The notes under the pieces were generated by a model. It did not search any database. It was given only the letters and a program-made list of their open reading frames with translations, and was not told where the DNA came from. A stretch of 64,000 nucleotides of DNA from Oceanisphaera arctica (GTDB taxonomy: Bacteria > Pseudomonadota > Gammaproteobacteria > Enterobacterales > Aeromonadaceae), in contig NZ_MPZM01000008.1 of assembly GCF_002936955.1 (NCBI RefSeq), positions 42,966 to 106,965 of the forward strand. Direction: 5' to 3'. The position numbers were made by a program, and so were the translations under genes. Below are positions 1-9,595 of the stretch, piece by piece. Each line of letters starts with the position of its first letter. Position 1 is the first letter of the stretch.

Positions 1-1
1 G

Positions 2-874
2 CCCCGCAGTGGCGACTACAAGACAACCAAGTCACTGCTGCTGGAAATCTGTGATATCGAGCGCCAGCATCGTGACAAGCAGCAATATAACTCCAGCCAC
101 ACCACGGAGGCGCTGTCGCGTATTTCCAACAAGATGCGACTGCTGCGCAGATTGATCGAATATCCGGTCACGCTCAAGGAGAAAACCCGGGAGCTGGGCG
201 GAGGCGAGCAGAAGCTGCTCAAGGCGGGGGTCACCGCCGTGGTGATGACCTCGGTGTCGCTGGCCGCCTACGAGGTGCGCGAAACCCTGGGCGGCATCTC
301 GCTGATGGTCATCTTCGCCCTGGCCCTGCTCTATGCACTGCGTGAACTGTTCAAGGACGACTTGCGCAACACCCTGTGGCGCTGGCTGCGCAAGGGGCGT
401 CCCAAGTGGCGACGGCAGTATTTCGATGTGCACAGCACCCAGCTGGTGGGTCGTCAGCTGGAGTGGTTCGACTATCGTCGCCCCTCCCGGCTGAGCGAAG
501 AAATTCTGGCGGCACGTCACGCCAACGTGAGCCAGCGGGAAGAAGTGGTCATGCACTACGGCAGTCACTCCCGCATGCTGCCCACCCGCTTTCTGAGTGG
601 CTACGAACAGACCCGCGAGCTGCTGCATCTGGATTTGAGCTTGCTGTCCAAACTAATGGAAAAAGGCTCGCACCACGTCTATCAGCTCAAAGAAGGCCAA
701 GTCTCCCGTCAGCCGGTGGAAAAGCGCTATCTGATCAACCTGGTCACCCGTGAAATCCAGGGCCAGAAGCCGCCGGTCATCCAGCGCTGGAAGGTGGTGA
801 TGAGCCGTTCCAAAATCGTGGAAATAGAAGAAATCCCTCAGCGAAAACCAGCCGGTTCTCCTCCGGAAACATAA
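2..874 (+). CDS. Conserved membrane-anchored protein of unknown function, 5' partial
   Basis: The reading frame is already open at the window edge, so the N-terminus lies upstream; about 290 residues are visible and the stop is at 872-874. I do not recognise the family. The visible part begins with a polar, Lys/Arg-rich segment, then two closely spaced hydrophobic stretches (around visible residues 74-92 and 97-115) separated by only a few residues, which suggests a membrane hairpin. A basic, Trp/Arg-containing segment follows directly, consistent with a cytoplasmic face, and the remaining 150 or so residues look soluble. An internal ATG at 134 is in frame, but the open frame before it encodes ordinary-looking protein, so I do not take it as the start. 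It lies upstream of amt but is separated by about 200 bp containing amt's own promoter, so the two are probably not one operon. Confidence 0.6.
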   Translation, partial: PRSGDYKTTKSLLLEICDIERQHRDKQQYNSSHTTEALSRISNKMRLLRRLIEYPVTLKEKTRELGGGEQKLLKAGVTAVVMTSVSLAAYEVRETLGGISLMVIFALALLYALRELFKDDLRNTLWRWLRKGRPKWRRQYFDVHSTQLVGRQLEWFDYRRPSRLSEEILAARHANVSQREEVVMHYGSHSRMLPTRFLSGYEQTRELLHLDLSLLSKLMEKGSHHVYQLKEGQVSRQPVEKRYLINLVTREIQGQKPPVIQRWKVVMSRSKIVEIEEIPQRKPAGSPPET

Positions 875-944
875 CTAGATCCCCCCTTGCCCGCTTCGCC
901 AGACAGCGTAAACCGGGCGACTAAACCATCGACGCTCACCATCT

Positions 945-960
945 TGGCATGATTAATGCT
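945..960 (+). promoter_or_regulatory. Candidate sigma-54 promoter for amt
   Basis: TGGCATGATTAATGCT carries GG at 946-947 and GC at 958-959 with exactly ten bases between, the invariant sigma-54 geometry. The -12 element reads ATGC rather than TTGC. It sits about 120 bp before the amt start, which fits nitrogen control of ammonium transporters through NtrC, a well-known arrangement in Proteobacteria. The promoter call is by pattern only. Confidence 0.55.
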
Positions 961-994
961 GGTTATTTAATGTGAGCGACGTCACAAGACGCCT

Positions 995-1010
995 CGCACC
1001 ATTCTGGACA
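995..1010 (+). promoter_or_regulatory. Possible NtrC-type site
   Basis: CGCACCATTCTGGACA partly matches the NtrC dyad GCACC-N4-TGG-GC. A second partial half-site pair, beginning TGCACCATAATA, lies at about 1025-1045. Both fall downstream of the proposed sigma-54 start point, which is unusual for enhancer sites, so this is weak support only. Confidence 0.25.
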
Positions 1011-1080
1011 GACAACAACAGTATTGCACCATAATAATGCTGTGCCTGCACCATCACAGGGCATGAAGGAGAAGATATTC

Positions 1081-2289
1081 ATGGACAGTATCAGTACCGC
1101 CATCGACACCCTGGCACAGAGTGCCAACACCCTGTTTATTCTGATGGGGTCTGTCATGGTCTTTGCCATGCACGCCGGCTTCGCCTTTCTGGAAGTGGGC
1201 ACAGTGCGCCACAAGAATCAGGTTAACGCCTTGGCCAAGATCATGACCGACTTCGGTTTTTCCGCCGTCGCCTACTTTTTTGTCGGCTACTGGGTCGCCT
1301 ATGGCGTCACCTTCTTTCAGGATGCCGAGACCCTGTCGGCAGACCAGGGCTATGAGCTGGTGAAGTTTTTCTTTCTGATGACCTTCGCCGCCGCCATTCC
1401 CGCCATCGTCTCCGGCGGCATCGCCGAGCGGGCCCGCTTCTGGCCCATTCTGTGCGCCTCGTCACTGTCGGTGGCCTTCGTCTATCCGTTTTTCGAAGGC
1501 ATCGCCTGGAACGGCAACTTCGGCCTGCAGGCCTGGCTGGAAACCACCTTCGGCGCGCCCTTTCATGACTTTGCCGGCTCAGTGGTAGTGCATGGCGTCG
1601 GCGGCTGGATAGCCCTGGTGGCCGTATTGCTGTTGGGCGTACGCCGGGGCCGCTATCGTAACGGCAAGCTGGTGGCCTTTCCGCCTTCCAACATCCCCTT
1701 TCTGGCACTAGGTGCCTGGATACTGTCCATCGGCTGGTTCGGCTTCAACGTGATGTCGGCCCAGACTCTGGACGGCATTTCCGGCCTGGTGGCGCTGAAC
1801 TCCATGATGGCCATGGTGGGCGGCATTATCGCCGCGCTGATCCTTGGCAAGAATGACCCGGGCTTTATCCATAACGGCCCCCTGGCCGGTCTGGTCGCCA
1901 TCTGTGCCGGCTCGGATCTGATGCACCCCATCGGCGCTCTGGTGGTGGGCATGATCGCCGGCGCCCTGTTCGTGTGGCTGTTTACCCTGCAGCAGAAAAA
2001 GTTGAAGATCGACGATGTGCTGGGTGTCTGGCCGTTGCACGGCATCTGCGGCGCCTGGGGCGGTATTGCCGTCGGTATTTTCGGCCAGCAGGCACTGGGC
2101 GGCCTGGGGGGAGTCAGTATTGTCTCTCAGCTACTGGGCACCTTTGCCGGTATCGTCGTGGCCCTACTGGGCGGCCTGCTGGTATACGGCAGCATCAAGC
2201 TGCTGGTGGGCATACGCCTGACCGAAGAGCAGGAATTCAACGGCGCCGATCTCAGCATCCACAAGATTGCCGCCACCTTCAACGACTGA
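1081..2289 (+). CDS. amt: Ammonium transporter, Amt/MEP family
   Basis: A 402-residue polytopic inner-membrane protein that conducts ammonium into the cell. The family signature HDFAGS is at 162-167, followed by the first pore histidine H171, and the second pore histidine H320 lies in LHGICGAWGG. About eleven hydrophobic segments can be counted, as expected for Amt. I chose ATG 1081 because the purine-rich AAGGAGAAG lies just upstream; the frame stays open to 1024, but the extra residues are polar and not Amt-like. The usual partner glnK, the PII gene that gates Amt, is not next to it: the upstream gene is an unrelated membrane protein and the next gene is a symporter. Regulation is probably by NtrC and sigma-54, given the promoter-like sequence at 945-960. 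Length is normal for the family. Confidence 0.95.
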   Translation: MDSISTAIDTLAQSANTLFILMGSVMVFAMHAGFAFLEVGTVRHKNQVNALAKIMTDFGFSAVAYFFVGYWVAYGVTFFQDAETLSADQGYELVKFFFLMTFAAAIPAIVSGGIAERARFWPILCASSLSVAFVYPFFEGIAWNGNFGLQAWLETTFGAPFHDFAGSVVVHGVGGWIALVAVLLLGVRRGRYRNGKLVAFPPSNIPFLALGAWILSIGWFGFNVMSAQTLDGISGLVALNSMMAMVGGIIAALILGKNDPGFIHNGPLAGLVAICAGSDLMHPIGALVVGMIAGALFVWLFTLQQKKLKIDDVLGVWPLHGICGAWGGIAVGIFGQQALGGLGGVSIVSQLLGTFAGIVVALLGGLLVYGSIKLLVGIRLTEEQEFNGADLSIHKIAATFND

Positions 2290-2316
2290 GTCATACCGAA
2301 TTATCCGCAAACGGTG

Positions 2317-2357
2317 ACAACAGGCGCTACCCTGATTCACAGGGTGGCGCCTGTTGT
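2317..2357 (+). terminator. Strong hairpin after amt
   Basis: Arms 2317-2334 and 2340-2357 pair over 18 bp with a single G-U type mismatch and a 5-base loop. There is no clear T-run after it, so it may be a 3'-end stabiliser or a weak terminator. The rest of the 304-bp gap between amt and the next gene contains one more inverted repeat (2484-2509) and nothing else I can name. Confidence 0.55.
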
Positions 2358-2483
2358 GATCTGAGCCATCAGTATAATCGCATATTGAGCTCGCCTTCTG
2401 CGGTAACAATGAGAGCCAGCGGGTGCTTTTAAAGCAGAAAACTTCACGCCAAAACAAAAAGCTGGCATTCTGTGCGCCGCTCC

Positions 2484-2509
2484 GTCACACCTGACACGTT
2501 CGGTGTGAC
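2484..2509. promoter_or_regulatory. Perfect 8-bp inverted repeat upstream of the symporter gene
   Basis: GTCACACC at 2484-2491 and GGTGTGAC at 2502-2509 are exact reverse complements separated by ten bases, about 85 bp before the symporter start. It could be a repressor operator or a leader hairpin. No regulator can be assigned from the window. Confidence 0.35.
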
Positions 2510-2593
2510 GAATCAGAGGCTCCAAACCTCACCTCAGGGCATCCTTGATGCCACCGTTTCGCTCCCTTATATCGGATAAGGAGAATCCATCTG

Positions 2594-3922
2594 ATGACAA
2601 CCGACAAGAAAAAACTGTCGCTGACCAGCAAGGTCCTGCTGGGCATGAGCCTCGGTATTGTGGCCGGCTTTATCTTCCGTACCCTGCTGGGCGAGGTCGC
2701 CTTCGTGCAGGAGTATGTGGTCAATGGCCTGCTGCAGGTTGGTGGCGAAATTTTTATCGCCAGCCTCAAGATGCTGGTGGTGCCGCTGATTTTCGTGTCG
2801 CTGGTATGCGGTACCAGCTCGCTGAAAGACCTGTCCACCCTGGGTCGCCTCGGTGGCAAGACACTGGCGTTTTACCTGGTGACCACCGCCATCGCCATCA
2901 GCCTGGCGTTGCTGATGGGCAATCTGTTCAAACCCGGTGACGGCGTCGACCTCACGGCGGCCACCACCTTCGCCACCAAGGAAGCCCCGAGCCTGGGTGA
3001 CGTCATCGTCGGCATGTTCCCCACCAACCCCATCAATTCAATGGCTCAGGGCAATACCCTGCAGATCATCGTGTTTGCAGTACTGTTCGGTATCGCCATC
3101 AGCCTGGCCGGTAAACCGGGTGAGCGTATCGCCGCCATGTTCGGTGACTTCAACGAAGTCATCATGAAGCTGGTGACCTTGCTGATGAACGTGGCGCCCT
3201 ACGGCGTCTTCTGCCTGATGGCCCAGCTGTTCACCAGCCTGGGTCTGGATGCCATCGTCAACCTGATGGAATACTTCCTGGTGCTGGCGGGTACCCTGCT
3301 GCTGCATGGCCTGGTGACCTACTCCATCATGTTCCGGGCCTTTACCGGCCTGAATCCGCTGACCTTCCTCAAGAAAATGGAAGATGCAGTCATGTTCGCC
3401 TTCTCTACCGCCTCCTCCAACGCCACCATTCCGGTGACCATGGAAACCGCCACGCGCCGCATGGGCGTAGACAACAAGGTTGCCGCCTTTACCGTGCCGC
3501 TCGGCGCCACCATCAACATGGACGGCACCGCCATCATGCAGGGCGTGGCCACCGCCTTTATCGCCCAGGCCTTCAACATCGACCTGACCTTCAACGATTA
3601 CCTGATGGTGATCATGACCGCCACCCTGGCCTCTGTCGGCACCGCCGGTGTACCCGGCGTGGGCCTGATCATGCTGGCCATGGTGCTGAACCAGGTGGGT
3701 CTGCCGGTAGAAGGCATTGCGCTGATCATCGGCGTGGACCGTCTGCTCGACATGATCCGCACCGCGGTCAACATCACGGGTGACTCCGTGGTCACCTGCA
3801 TCGTGGGCAAGAGCGAAGGCGCCATGGATGTGGCACGCTTCAACAACCCCAACGCCGGCAAGAGAGAAGAAGAAATTCACTTTCCGCACGGTGCCCGGCC
3901 GCAGGCCAAAAACGAGGGCTGA
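2594..3922 (+). CDS. Sodium:dicarboxylate/amino-acid symporter (DAACS family)
   Basis: A 442-residue inner-membrane cation-coupled symporter of the DAACS (GltP/DctA/GltTk) family. Family hallmarks are visible: the serine-rich hairpin-1 tip, here STASSNAT near 272-279, the unwound-helix NMDGT motif near 308-312, and the conserved GVDRLLDMIRTAVNITGD stretch near 375-392 that contributes the substrate-binding Asp/Arg/Asn residues. The tip reads SSNAT where many bacterial homologues have SSSAT. The substrate cannot be fixed from sequence: glutamate, aspartate, a C4-dicarboxylate or a neutral amino acid are all possible. ATG 2594 follows GGATAAGGAGAATCC, a good ribosome-binding site. It is a single-gene unit bounded by the amt hairpin and its own terminator. 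Confidence 0.9.
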   Translation: MTTDKKKLSLTSKVLLGMSLGIVAGFIFRTLLGEVAFVQEYVVNGLLQVGGEIFIASLKMLVVPLIFVSLVCGTSSLKDLSTLGRLGGKTLAFYLVTTAIAISLALLMGNLFKPGDGVDLTAATTFATKEAPSLGDVIVGMFPTNPINSMAQGNTLQIIVFAVLFGIAISLAGKPGERIAAMFGDFNEVIMKLVTLLMNVAPYGVFCLMAQLFTSLGLDAIVNLMEYFLVLAGTLLLHGLVTYSIMFRAFTGLNPLTFLKKMEDAVMFAFSTASSNATIPVTMETATRRMGVDNKVAAFTVPLGATINMDGTAIMQGVATAFIAQAFNIDLTFNDYLMVIMTATLASVGTAGVPGVGLIMLAMVLNQVGLPVEGIALIIGVDRLLDMIRTAVNITGDSVVTCIVGKSEGAMDVARFNNPNAGKREEEIHFPHGARPQAKNEG

Positions 3923-3943
3923 CAGCCGGTTTTAACCTGTACG

Positions 3944-3973
3944 ACGCCCGGGCCTGACCCGGGCGTTTTTTTT
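3944..3973 (+). terminator. Rho-independent terminator of the symporter gene
   Basis: ACGCCCGGG (3944-3952) pairs with CCCGGGCGT (3958-3966) around a 5-base loop and is followed by an eight-base T-run. Confidence 0.9.
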
Positions 3974-4139
3974 ATCCGCCCCTCCCCGTATCGATTACTT
4001 TTTCTGCGTGACGGCCAGCAAAATGGCATTGGTAACCATTGCCCTCGGCCGCCGCAAGTCGCATTATGGACTCATACACCACCGCCTGAGGTCAGGGATG
4101 AATTCAGCCTCGATGCCCGCCTTGGGCAGGCCAGCTTCA

Positions 4140-5603
4140 ATGTTACGACGGTTAGGACGATTACCCGATTACCGGCTGCTGTTCGGTCTCTTCCTGTTGC
4201 TTGTCTCCACCACCAGGCTGTGGGCCGGCGAACCCCAGGTGCCGCTCAGCGTTACCCAGCAAGTTTATATCGATGCCCACCCGACCCTGTCGATGTGCGT
4301 GGATCCGGACTGGTTACCTTTCGAAGCCATAGACAAAAACAAGCAGCATGTAGGCATTGCCGCCGACCTTATCGCCCTGGTCAACGCCAAGACCGGATTA
4401 CAGATACAGCTGCATCCCACTTCCGGCTGGGAGGAGAGCCTGGCCGCCTCCCAACGCGGAGACTGCGTGGTTCTGAGTCTGCTCAACCAGACCCCGGAAC
4501 GCGAGCAATGGCTGATATTTACCGAGCCGCTGCTCGACGACCCTAATGTGCTGATCACCCGGGAAGAGCACCCCTTTATCTCCGATGTAGCCGGCCTGAC
4601 CGATAAGACCATAGCCCTGCAACGGGGCACCGCCATGTCCGAACTCTTTGCCCGGAATTTTCCCAACCTGACCATTATCGACACCGATACCGAACCCGCG
4701 GCCATGCAACTGGTGTCGGATGGCAAAGCCGACCTGACCTTGAGATCGCTGGTGGTGGCGGCCCACACCATCAAGCAGCAGGGATGGTACAACCTCAAGA
4801 TTTCGGGACAGATCCCCGGTTACGAAAACCGGCTGCGCATGGGGGTCCTCCAGTCGGAACATACCCTGCGCGATATTCTCGATCTGGGCATCGCCGCCAT
4901 TACCGAGCAGGAGCGGCAAAGAGTGATGGATCGCCATCTGTCGTTGCAGATGGTGTCGGAGGTGGTCACCGATTACACCCTGGCCTATGGCCTTGGAATA
5001 TTGCTCGCCGCCGTCATCGGTACCAGCCTGTTCTGGGCGCGCCGCCTGAAGTCGCTGAACCGGCAACTCGAGATGATGGCGCAGACCGACTCCCTGACCC
5101 GATTACCCAATCGGCACGGCCTGAACATGACGCTGGAAAAAGACCTGCGTCGAGCACAACGTTACCGACGTCCGCTGACGGTGATCATGCTCGATATCGA
5201 TCACTTCAAGCACGTCAACGATCAATGCGGTCATTTGACCGGCGACAAGGTGCTGGTCCGGTTCGGCCAACTGCTGCTGGATAATCTGCGCGAGACCGAC
5301 GCCATCTGCCGCTGGGGCGGCGAGGAATTCCTGGTCTTGTGCTTTGAAACCGATCTAGATCAGGGACGGCTGCTGGCCGAACGATTGCTGGCCAGCATAC
5401 GCCAGCATCGCTTTCCCTGTGGCGACAGCATTACCACCAGCGCCGGTATCGCCCAGCTCGAACCCGCCGATACCGTGGACACCCTGGTGCAGAGAGCCGA
5501 CGATGCCCTCTACGAGGCCAAGCACAACGGCAGAGATCAGGCCTGCGCAGCCAGACCGACGCCCCCGGCTACAGAACACGGCGACCACGACAACAAGGCC
5601 TGA
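4140..5603 (+). CDS. Diguanylate cyclase with periplasmic solute-binding sensor domain
   Basis: About 487 residues: an N-terminal signal or anchor helix, a periplasmic solute-binding domain of the SBP_bac_3 type (about 40-270), a transmembrane helix near 285-305, and a C-terminal GGDEF domain. The active-site motif is GGEEF at 393-397, preceded by DSLTRLPNR and the MLDIDHFKHVND metal/substrate region. RETD at 384-387 lies exactly where the inhibitory I-site RxxD should be, so product feedback is likely. It should synthesise cyclic di-GMP in response to a periplasmic small molecule. The frame stays open to 4008 with several possible ATGs; I chose 4140 because translation from there begins with a basic segment followed by a hydrophobic stretch ending WAGEPQ, a plausible signal peptide. 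Start uncertain. It stands alone as one transcription unit; the ligand is unknown. Confidence 0.85.
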   Translation: MLRRLGRLPDYRLLFGLFLLLVSTTRLWAGEPQVPLSVTQQVYIDAHPTLSMCVDPDWLPFEAIDKNKQHVGIAADLIALVNAKTGLQIQLHPTSGWEESLAASQRGDCVVLSLLNQTPEREQWLIFTEPLLDDPNVLITREEHPFISDVAGLTDKTIALQRGTAMSELFARNFPNLTIIDTDTEPAAMQLVSDGKADLTLRSLVVAAHTIKQQGWYNLKISGQIPGYENRLRMGVLQSEHTLRDILDLGIAAITEQERQRVMDRHLSLQMVSEVVTDYTLAYGLGILLAAVIGTSLFWARRLKSLNRQLEMMAQTDSLTRLPNRHGLNMTLEKDLRRAQRYRRPLTVIMLDIDHFKHVNDQCGHLTGDKVLVRFGQLLLDNLRETDAICRWGGEEFLVLCFETDLDQGRLLAERLLASIRQHRFPCGDSITTSAGIAQLEPADTVDTLVQRADDALYEAKHNGRDQACAARPTPPATEHGDHDNKA

Positions 5604-5823
5604 CACCGGGTCTGCTTTATGCCAAATCCAGAGCGGCCCATGTCTCTTTAGTCGAGTGACGCCACAGAATTCACTCAGGGCACTTAAGTCTTGAGTGCGA
5701 TATGTCATACAATGCCGGTCGGAAATTCAATCCAGCGGCGTAGGCCAGCGCCAGCACCCGCCACAAGCCAGTGCCGCGCTGAGCCGTTGAACCCCATCTA
5801 TCAAGCAGGGAAAGAGCGAAATA

Positions 5824-8055
5824 ATGACTACCAAAGTACCCACCATCGTATATACCTTGACCGACGAAGCTCCCGCCTTGGCCACCTACTCTTTGCTTCC
5901 CATAGTGCGCACCTTTGCCAGCTCCGCCGGCATTAACGTGACTCTGAGCGATATCTCGCTGGCCGCCCGCATTCTGGCCGCCTTTCCCGAGCGCCTGAAC
6001 GAAGAGCAACGCGTGGCCGACGGCCTGAGCGAACTGGGCGAACTGACCCAGGACCCGCACGCCAACATCATCAAGCTGCCCAACATCAGCGCCTCGGTAC
6101 CCCAGCTGCGTGCCTGCGTGGCCGAGTTGCAGGCCCAGGGATTTGATATTCCCGATCTCCCGGAAGAAGCCAAAAACGACGCAGAAAAGTCCATTCTGGA
6201 GCGTTATTCCCGCATTCTCGGCAGCGCCGTCAACCCGGTACTGCGTCAGGGTAACTCGGATCGTCGTGCTCCGGCCGCGGTAAAAGCCTTCGTACGCAAG
6301 TATCCCCATTCCATGGGCGCCTGGAGCAAGGCTTCCCGCTCCCACGCCGACTACATGAACGGCGGCGACTTCTTCTCCAGCGAGCAGTCCGTCACCATGG
6401 ACAAGGAGCAGACCGTTCGTATCGAGTTCGTCAACAAGGCCGGCAAGGTCGAGCTGAAGAAAGAATTACCGCTGCAGGCCGGCGAAGTGCTGGACGGCAT
6501 GTTCATGAGCGCCAAGGCACTGGAAGCCTTCTTCGAGCAGACCCTGCAAGACTGTAAAGAGACCGGCGTCATGTGGTCACTGCACGTCAAGGCCACCATG
6601 ATGAAGGTGTCTCACCCCATCGTATTCGGCCATGCGGTCAAGGTGTTCTACCGGGAAGTATTCGAGAAATACGGCGAGCTGTTCGACGAGCTGGGCGTCA
6701 ATGCCAACAACGGCATGAACAGCGTACTGGAGAAGATCAAGACATTGCCCCAGTCCACCCAGGACGAAATCGAACAGGCCATTCACGACTGCTACGAGCA
6801 CCGTCCCGAAATGGCGATGGTCGACTCGGTCAAGGGCATCACCAACCTGCACGTGCCGAGCGACGTGATCGTGGATGCCTCCATGCCGGCGATGATCCGC
6901 AACTCCGGTCAGATGTGGGGACGCGACGGCAAGCAGAAAGACACCAAGGCGGTGATGCCCGAGAGCACCTACGCCCGTATCTATCAGGAAGTGATCAATT
7001 TCTGCAAGACCAACGGCGCCTTCGACCCGCGCACCATGGGTACCGTGCCCAACGTGGGCCTGATGGCGATGAAGGCCGAAGAATACGGCTCGCACGATAA
7101 GACCTTCGAGCTGCGTGAAGACGGCACCATGCGCGTTGTCGATGCCAACGGTCAGGTGCTGATGCAGCACGACGTCGAAAAAGGCGATATCTGGCGTGCC
7201 TGCCAGACCAAGGACGCGGCCATTCGCGACTGGGTCAAGCTGGCCGTTACCCGCGCCCGCCACTCCGCTACTCCTGCAGTGTTCTGGCTGGACGCCGAGC
7301 GCGCCCACGACAATGAGCTGCAGAAGAAGGTGGAAGCCTATCTGCAGGAGCACGATCTGAACGGTCTGGACATCCACATCATGTCCTACAACGAAGCCAT
7401 CCGCTTCTCCATGGAACGCATGATGCGCGGCCAGGACACCATTTCCGTGACCGGCAACGTGCTGCGCGACTACCTGACCGATCTGTTCCCGATCATGGAG
7501 CTGGGCACCTCGGCCAAGATGCTGTCCATAGTGCCCATGCTGGCCGGTGGCGGCATGTACGAAACCGGCGCCGGCGGCTCCGCGCCCAAGCACGTACAGC
7601 AGCTGATGGAAGAAAACCACCTGCGTTGGGACTCGCTGGGTGAATTCCTGGCGCTGGCGGTGTCGCTGGAAGAGCTGGGTATCAAGGAAGGCAACGCCCG
7701 CGCCAAGATCCTGGCCAAGTGCCTGGACAAGGCCACCGAGCTGCTGCTGGACAACGGCAAGTCGCCGTCACGCAAAGCCGGTGAGCTGGACAACCGCGGC
7801 AGCCACTTCTACCTGAGCCTGTACTGGGCCCAGCAACTGGCTGCCCAGACAGACGACGCCGAACTGGCCGCCCACTTCGCGCCGCTGGCCAAGGCCCTGG
7901 CCGACAACGAGCAGAAAATCGTCGCCGAGCTGGACGCGGTGCAAGGTCAGTCCGCCGGCCTGAACGGCTATTACCACGTCGACCCGACTGCGGTAGAAAA
8001 GGTGATGCGCCCCAGCGCCACTCTGAATCAGACCCTGGCCGCACTGAAAGGCTGA
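5824..8055 (+). CDS. icd: Isocitrate dehydrogenase, NADP-dependent, monomeric type
   Basis: A 743-residue protein matching the large monomeric IDH class, not the ~416-residue homodimeric E. coli type. It oxidatively decarboxylates isocitrate to 2-oxoglutarate in the TCA cycle with NADP. Recognisable regions include SNGG-type substrate contacts ([20 protein letters not shown] near 160-179), [20 protein letters not shown] near 250, and the C-terminal [14 protein letters not shown] near 580. The length is typical of Vibrio, Azotobacter and Colwellia monomeric enzymes. ATG 5824 is preceded by GGGAAAGAGCGAAATA, an acceptable ribosome-binding region. Monocistronic with a clear terminator. The 220 bp upstream hold no obvious feature beyond short dyads. 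Confidence 0.95.
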   Translation: MTTKVPTIVYTLTDEAPALATYSLLPIVRTFASSAGINVTLSDISLAARILAAFPERLNEEQRVADGLSELGELTQDPHANIIKLPNISASVPQLRACVAELQAQGFDIPDLPEEAKNDAEKSILERYSRILGSAVNPVLRQGNSDRRAPAAVKAFVRKYPHSMGAWSKASRSHADYMNGGDFFSSEQSVTMDKEQTVRIEFVNKAGKVELKKELPLQAGEVLDGMFMSAKALEAFFEQTLQDCKETGVMWSLHVKATMMKVSHPIVFGHAVKVFYREVFEKYGELFDELGVNANNGMNSVLEKIKTLPQSTQDEIEQAIHDCYEHRPEMAMVDSVKGITNLHVPSDVIVDASMPAMIRNSGQMWGRDGKQKDTKAVMPESTYARIYQEVINFCKTNGAFDPRTMGTVPNVGLMAMKAEEYGSHDKTFELREDGTMRVVDANGQVLMQHDVEKGDIWRACQTKDAAIRDWVKLAVTRARHSATPAVFWLDAERAHDNELQKKVEAYLQEHDLNGLDIHIMSYNEAIRFSMERMMRGQDTISVTGNVLRDYLTDLFPIMELGTSAKMLSIVPMLAGGGMYETGAGGSAPKHVQQLMEENHLRWDSLGEFLALAVSLEELGIKEGNARAKILAKCLDKATELLLDNGKSPSRKAGELDNRGSHFYLSLYWAQQLAAQTDDAELAAHFAPLAKALADNEQKIVAELDAVQGQSAGLNGYYHVDPTAVEKVMRPSATLNQTLAALKG

Positions 8056-8086
8056 GCCTGACCGCCTGAGTCGACCCGGTTAAACC

Positions 8087-8120
8087 AAACCCCCGGCATC
8101 CTGGATGACGGGGGTTTTTT
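8087..8120 (+). terminator. Rho-independent terminator of icd
   Basis: AAACCCCCG (8087-8095) pairs with CGGGGGTTT (8109-8117), then continues into T residues. Confidence 0.9.
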
Positions 8121-8413
8121 ATTGAATGCGGCAGGGTGAATACCATGCCCATGTGGTCAACGTCGGTGCGCCCATAATGGGCGGTGCCGCCCCCCTGACA
8201 CCAATAACACAGCCCGGCTCATGCTACACTGCGGCAAGATCAGACTCTGCTGATATACGTCGTTTTCGGCCCTTGAAAACCGGGCCTGCAGACCGGGATC
8301 AACACAAAAATACACTCGTCCTGAACTCCTAAGGACTGCCAGGGAACGGCCGTGACGTATTAATGATCAAAAATAACTTAATAATAAGAGATAACAAGAG
8401 GATAGCCGTTTTT

Positions 8414-9172
8414 ATGTCTCGTTCATTTATATATTCCCTCGCCGCCCTGGCGCCCATGCTGGCCGCCCCTTGCATGGCCCAATCTACCTGGACCGGCAGC
8501 ATCGGTGCCGCCGCCATGGTCACCCCCGATTATCTGGGCAGTGACGACTACAAGAACCGGGCCCTGCCGAATATCAACCTGACATATGGTGACCTTTTCT
8601 ACCTGAACCTGCGCGATGGTCTGGGCTGGAACCTGATTCAGCAGCAAGACTGGTCCCTGTCCCCCTTTATCGGTTATCACCTGGGCCGCGACAACACCGG
8701 CGACCTGAGCCGTTTCGACAAGGTGGATGCCGGTCTGACCGGTGGCCTGAGAGTCGCCTACCAACCGGGGCCCTGGCGCTACAGCCTGCAGGCAGAAACA
8801 CCGCTTGGCGGCGATGTGGACGGCTACCAGGTGACCTTGCGAGCCGGCTGGCGTGACGAGATTGCCCCGAACTGGCATGCGGGCTTTGGCCCCAGCCTGG
8901 TTTACAGCAGCAAGGAATGGACCCAAGACATGTTCGGTGTGTCCTCCGCCGATGCCGCCCGCAGCGGTCTGTCGCGCTATCGTCCCGACGAGGGTTACCT
9001 GCGCCTGGGCCTGAGCGGCAGCATCAGCTACCGCTTTGCGCCCGACTGGAGTATTACCGGTCTGGCCGGTATTACCCAGCTCACCGGTGATGCAGAAGAC
9101 AGCCCCATCGTTCGTCAGACCGGTGACGCCACCCAGACCCTGGCCGGCGCGGTACTCAGCTACCACTTCTAA
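8414..9172 (+). CDS. MipA/OmpV-family outer membrane protein
   Basis: A 252-residue predicted outer-membrane beta-barrel. From ATG 8414 the first 20 or so residues form a Sec signal peptide ending at PCMAQS, and the mature part opens with WTGSIGAAAMVTPDYLGSDDY, a MipA/OmpV-type pattern (a transparent barrel strand followed by a PDYxGSDDY turn). The protein ends in the aromatic YHF typical of BAM-assembled barrels. The frame is open to 8363, but those residues are charged and precede the signal peptide, and AAGAGGA lies a suitable distance before 8414. The family includes MltA-interacting scaffold proteins and OmpV antigens; the specific role is not predictable. Monocistronic, ended by the hairpin at 9199-9227. 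Confidence 0.85.
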   Translation: MSRSFIYSLAALAPMLAAPCMAQSTWTGSIGAAAMVTPDYLGSDDYKNRALPNINLTYGDLFYLNLRDGLGWNLIQQQDWSLSPFIGYHLGRDNTGDLSRFDKVDAGLTGGLRVAYQPGPWRYSLQAETPLGGDVDGYQVTLRAGWRDEIAPNWHAGFGPSLVYSSKEWTQDMFGVSSADAARSGLSRYRPDEGYLRLGLSGSISYRFAPDWSITGLAGITQLTGDAEDSPIVRQTGDATQTLAGAVLSYHF

Positions 9173-9198
9173 GGCTGTCTCTTAGTCATACATGTGGA

Positions 9199-9227
9199 AG
9201 AAAGAGGCAGTAGGGTTGCCTCTTTCT
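9199..9227 (+). terminator. Terminator-like hairpin after the MipA-family gene
   Basis: AGAAAGAGGCA (9199-9209) and TGCCTCTTTCT (9217-9227) form a perfect 11-bp stem with a 7-base loop. The T-run is short. Confidence 0.7.
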
Positions 9228-9232
9228 GAACA

Positions 9233-9269
9233 CCGAGTTGCCCGAAGACGGCGCCAACAGGCAACTCGG
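9233..9269. repeat. Isolated hairpin module of the intergenic repeat family (copy G)
   Basis: CCGAGTTGCC (9233-9242) and GGCAACTCGG (9260-9269) are perfect inverted arms around a loop that includes GACGGCGCCAACA. The same module recurs inside the larger repeats, for example at about 39121-39155 and 47848-47882. Only this module is present here. The rest of the 423-bp gap (9270-9595) is AT-rich and holds nothing I can name apart from a possible -10 near 9547. Confidence 0.6.
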
Positions 9270-9546
9270 CCACTTCAGTCTCACATTGCCCCACATTCAT
9301 TAGTGATGAAACCATATTTCCGCCGTTTATCACCCGTATTGTTCGTCAGTTTATTACTTATGGCGACTTGAGTAACCTCTACTGCCTGACCCACAAAAAA
9401 CCGCAAGAACATCATAAAAATAACGATACAGATATTTAAATCAGAATAAAAACCTACATTAACAATCGTTTATCAAGCTAACTCTGCTCTCCTTCACGCA
9501 CTTGATTGCATTGCTCCCTTGCGTCCATGGTCGTCTTTTGACAGTC

Positions 9547-9552
9547 TATAAT
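9547..9552 (+). promoter_or_regulatory. Possible -10 hexamer of the tea operon
   Basis: A TATAAT lies 43 bp before the teaA start codon within CTATAATAG. No -35 at a normal distance is convincing; a TTGACA at 9538 is too close to be its partner. A -10-dominated, stress-sigma-type promoter would fit an osmoprotectant operon, but this is inference. Confidence 0.25.
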
Positions 9553-9595
9553 AGCCCCAAATGAGGTTAGAACCCGAAACGAAGGAGAGCACGGA

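Noticed and set aside
6577..7620. 347-codon minus-strand frame inside icd
   Set aside because: Antisense to a certain gene; His/Val-rich shadow composition.
9538..9552. TTGACA at 9538 as the -35 for the TATAAT at 9547
   Set aside because: Only three bases separate the two hexamers; they cannot belong to one promoter.
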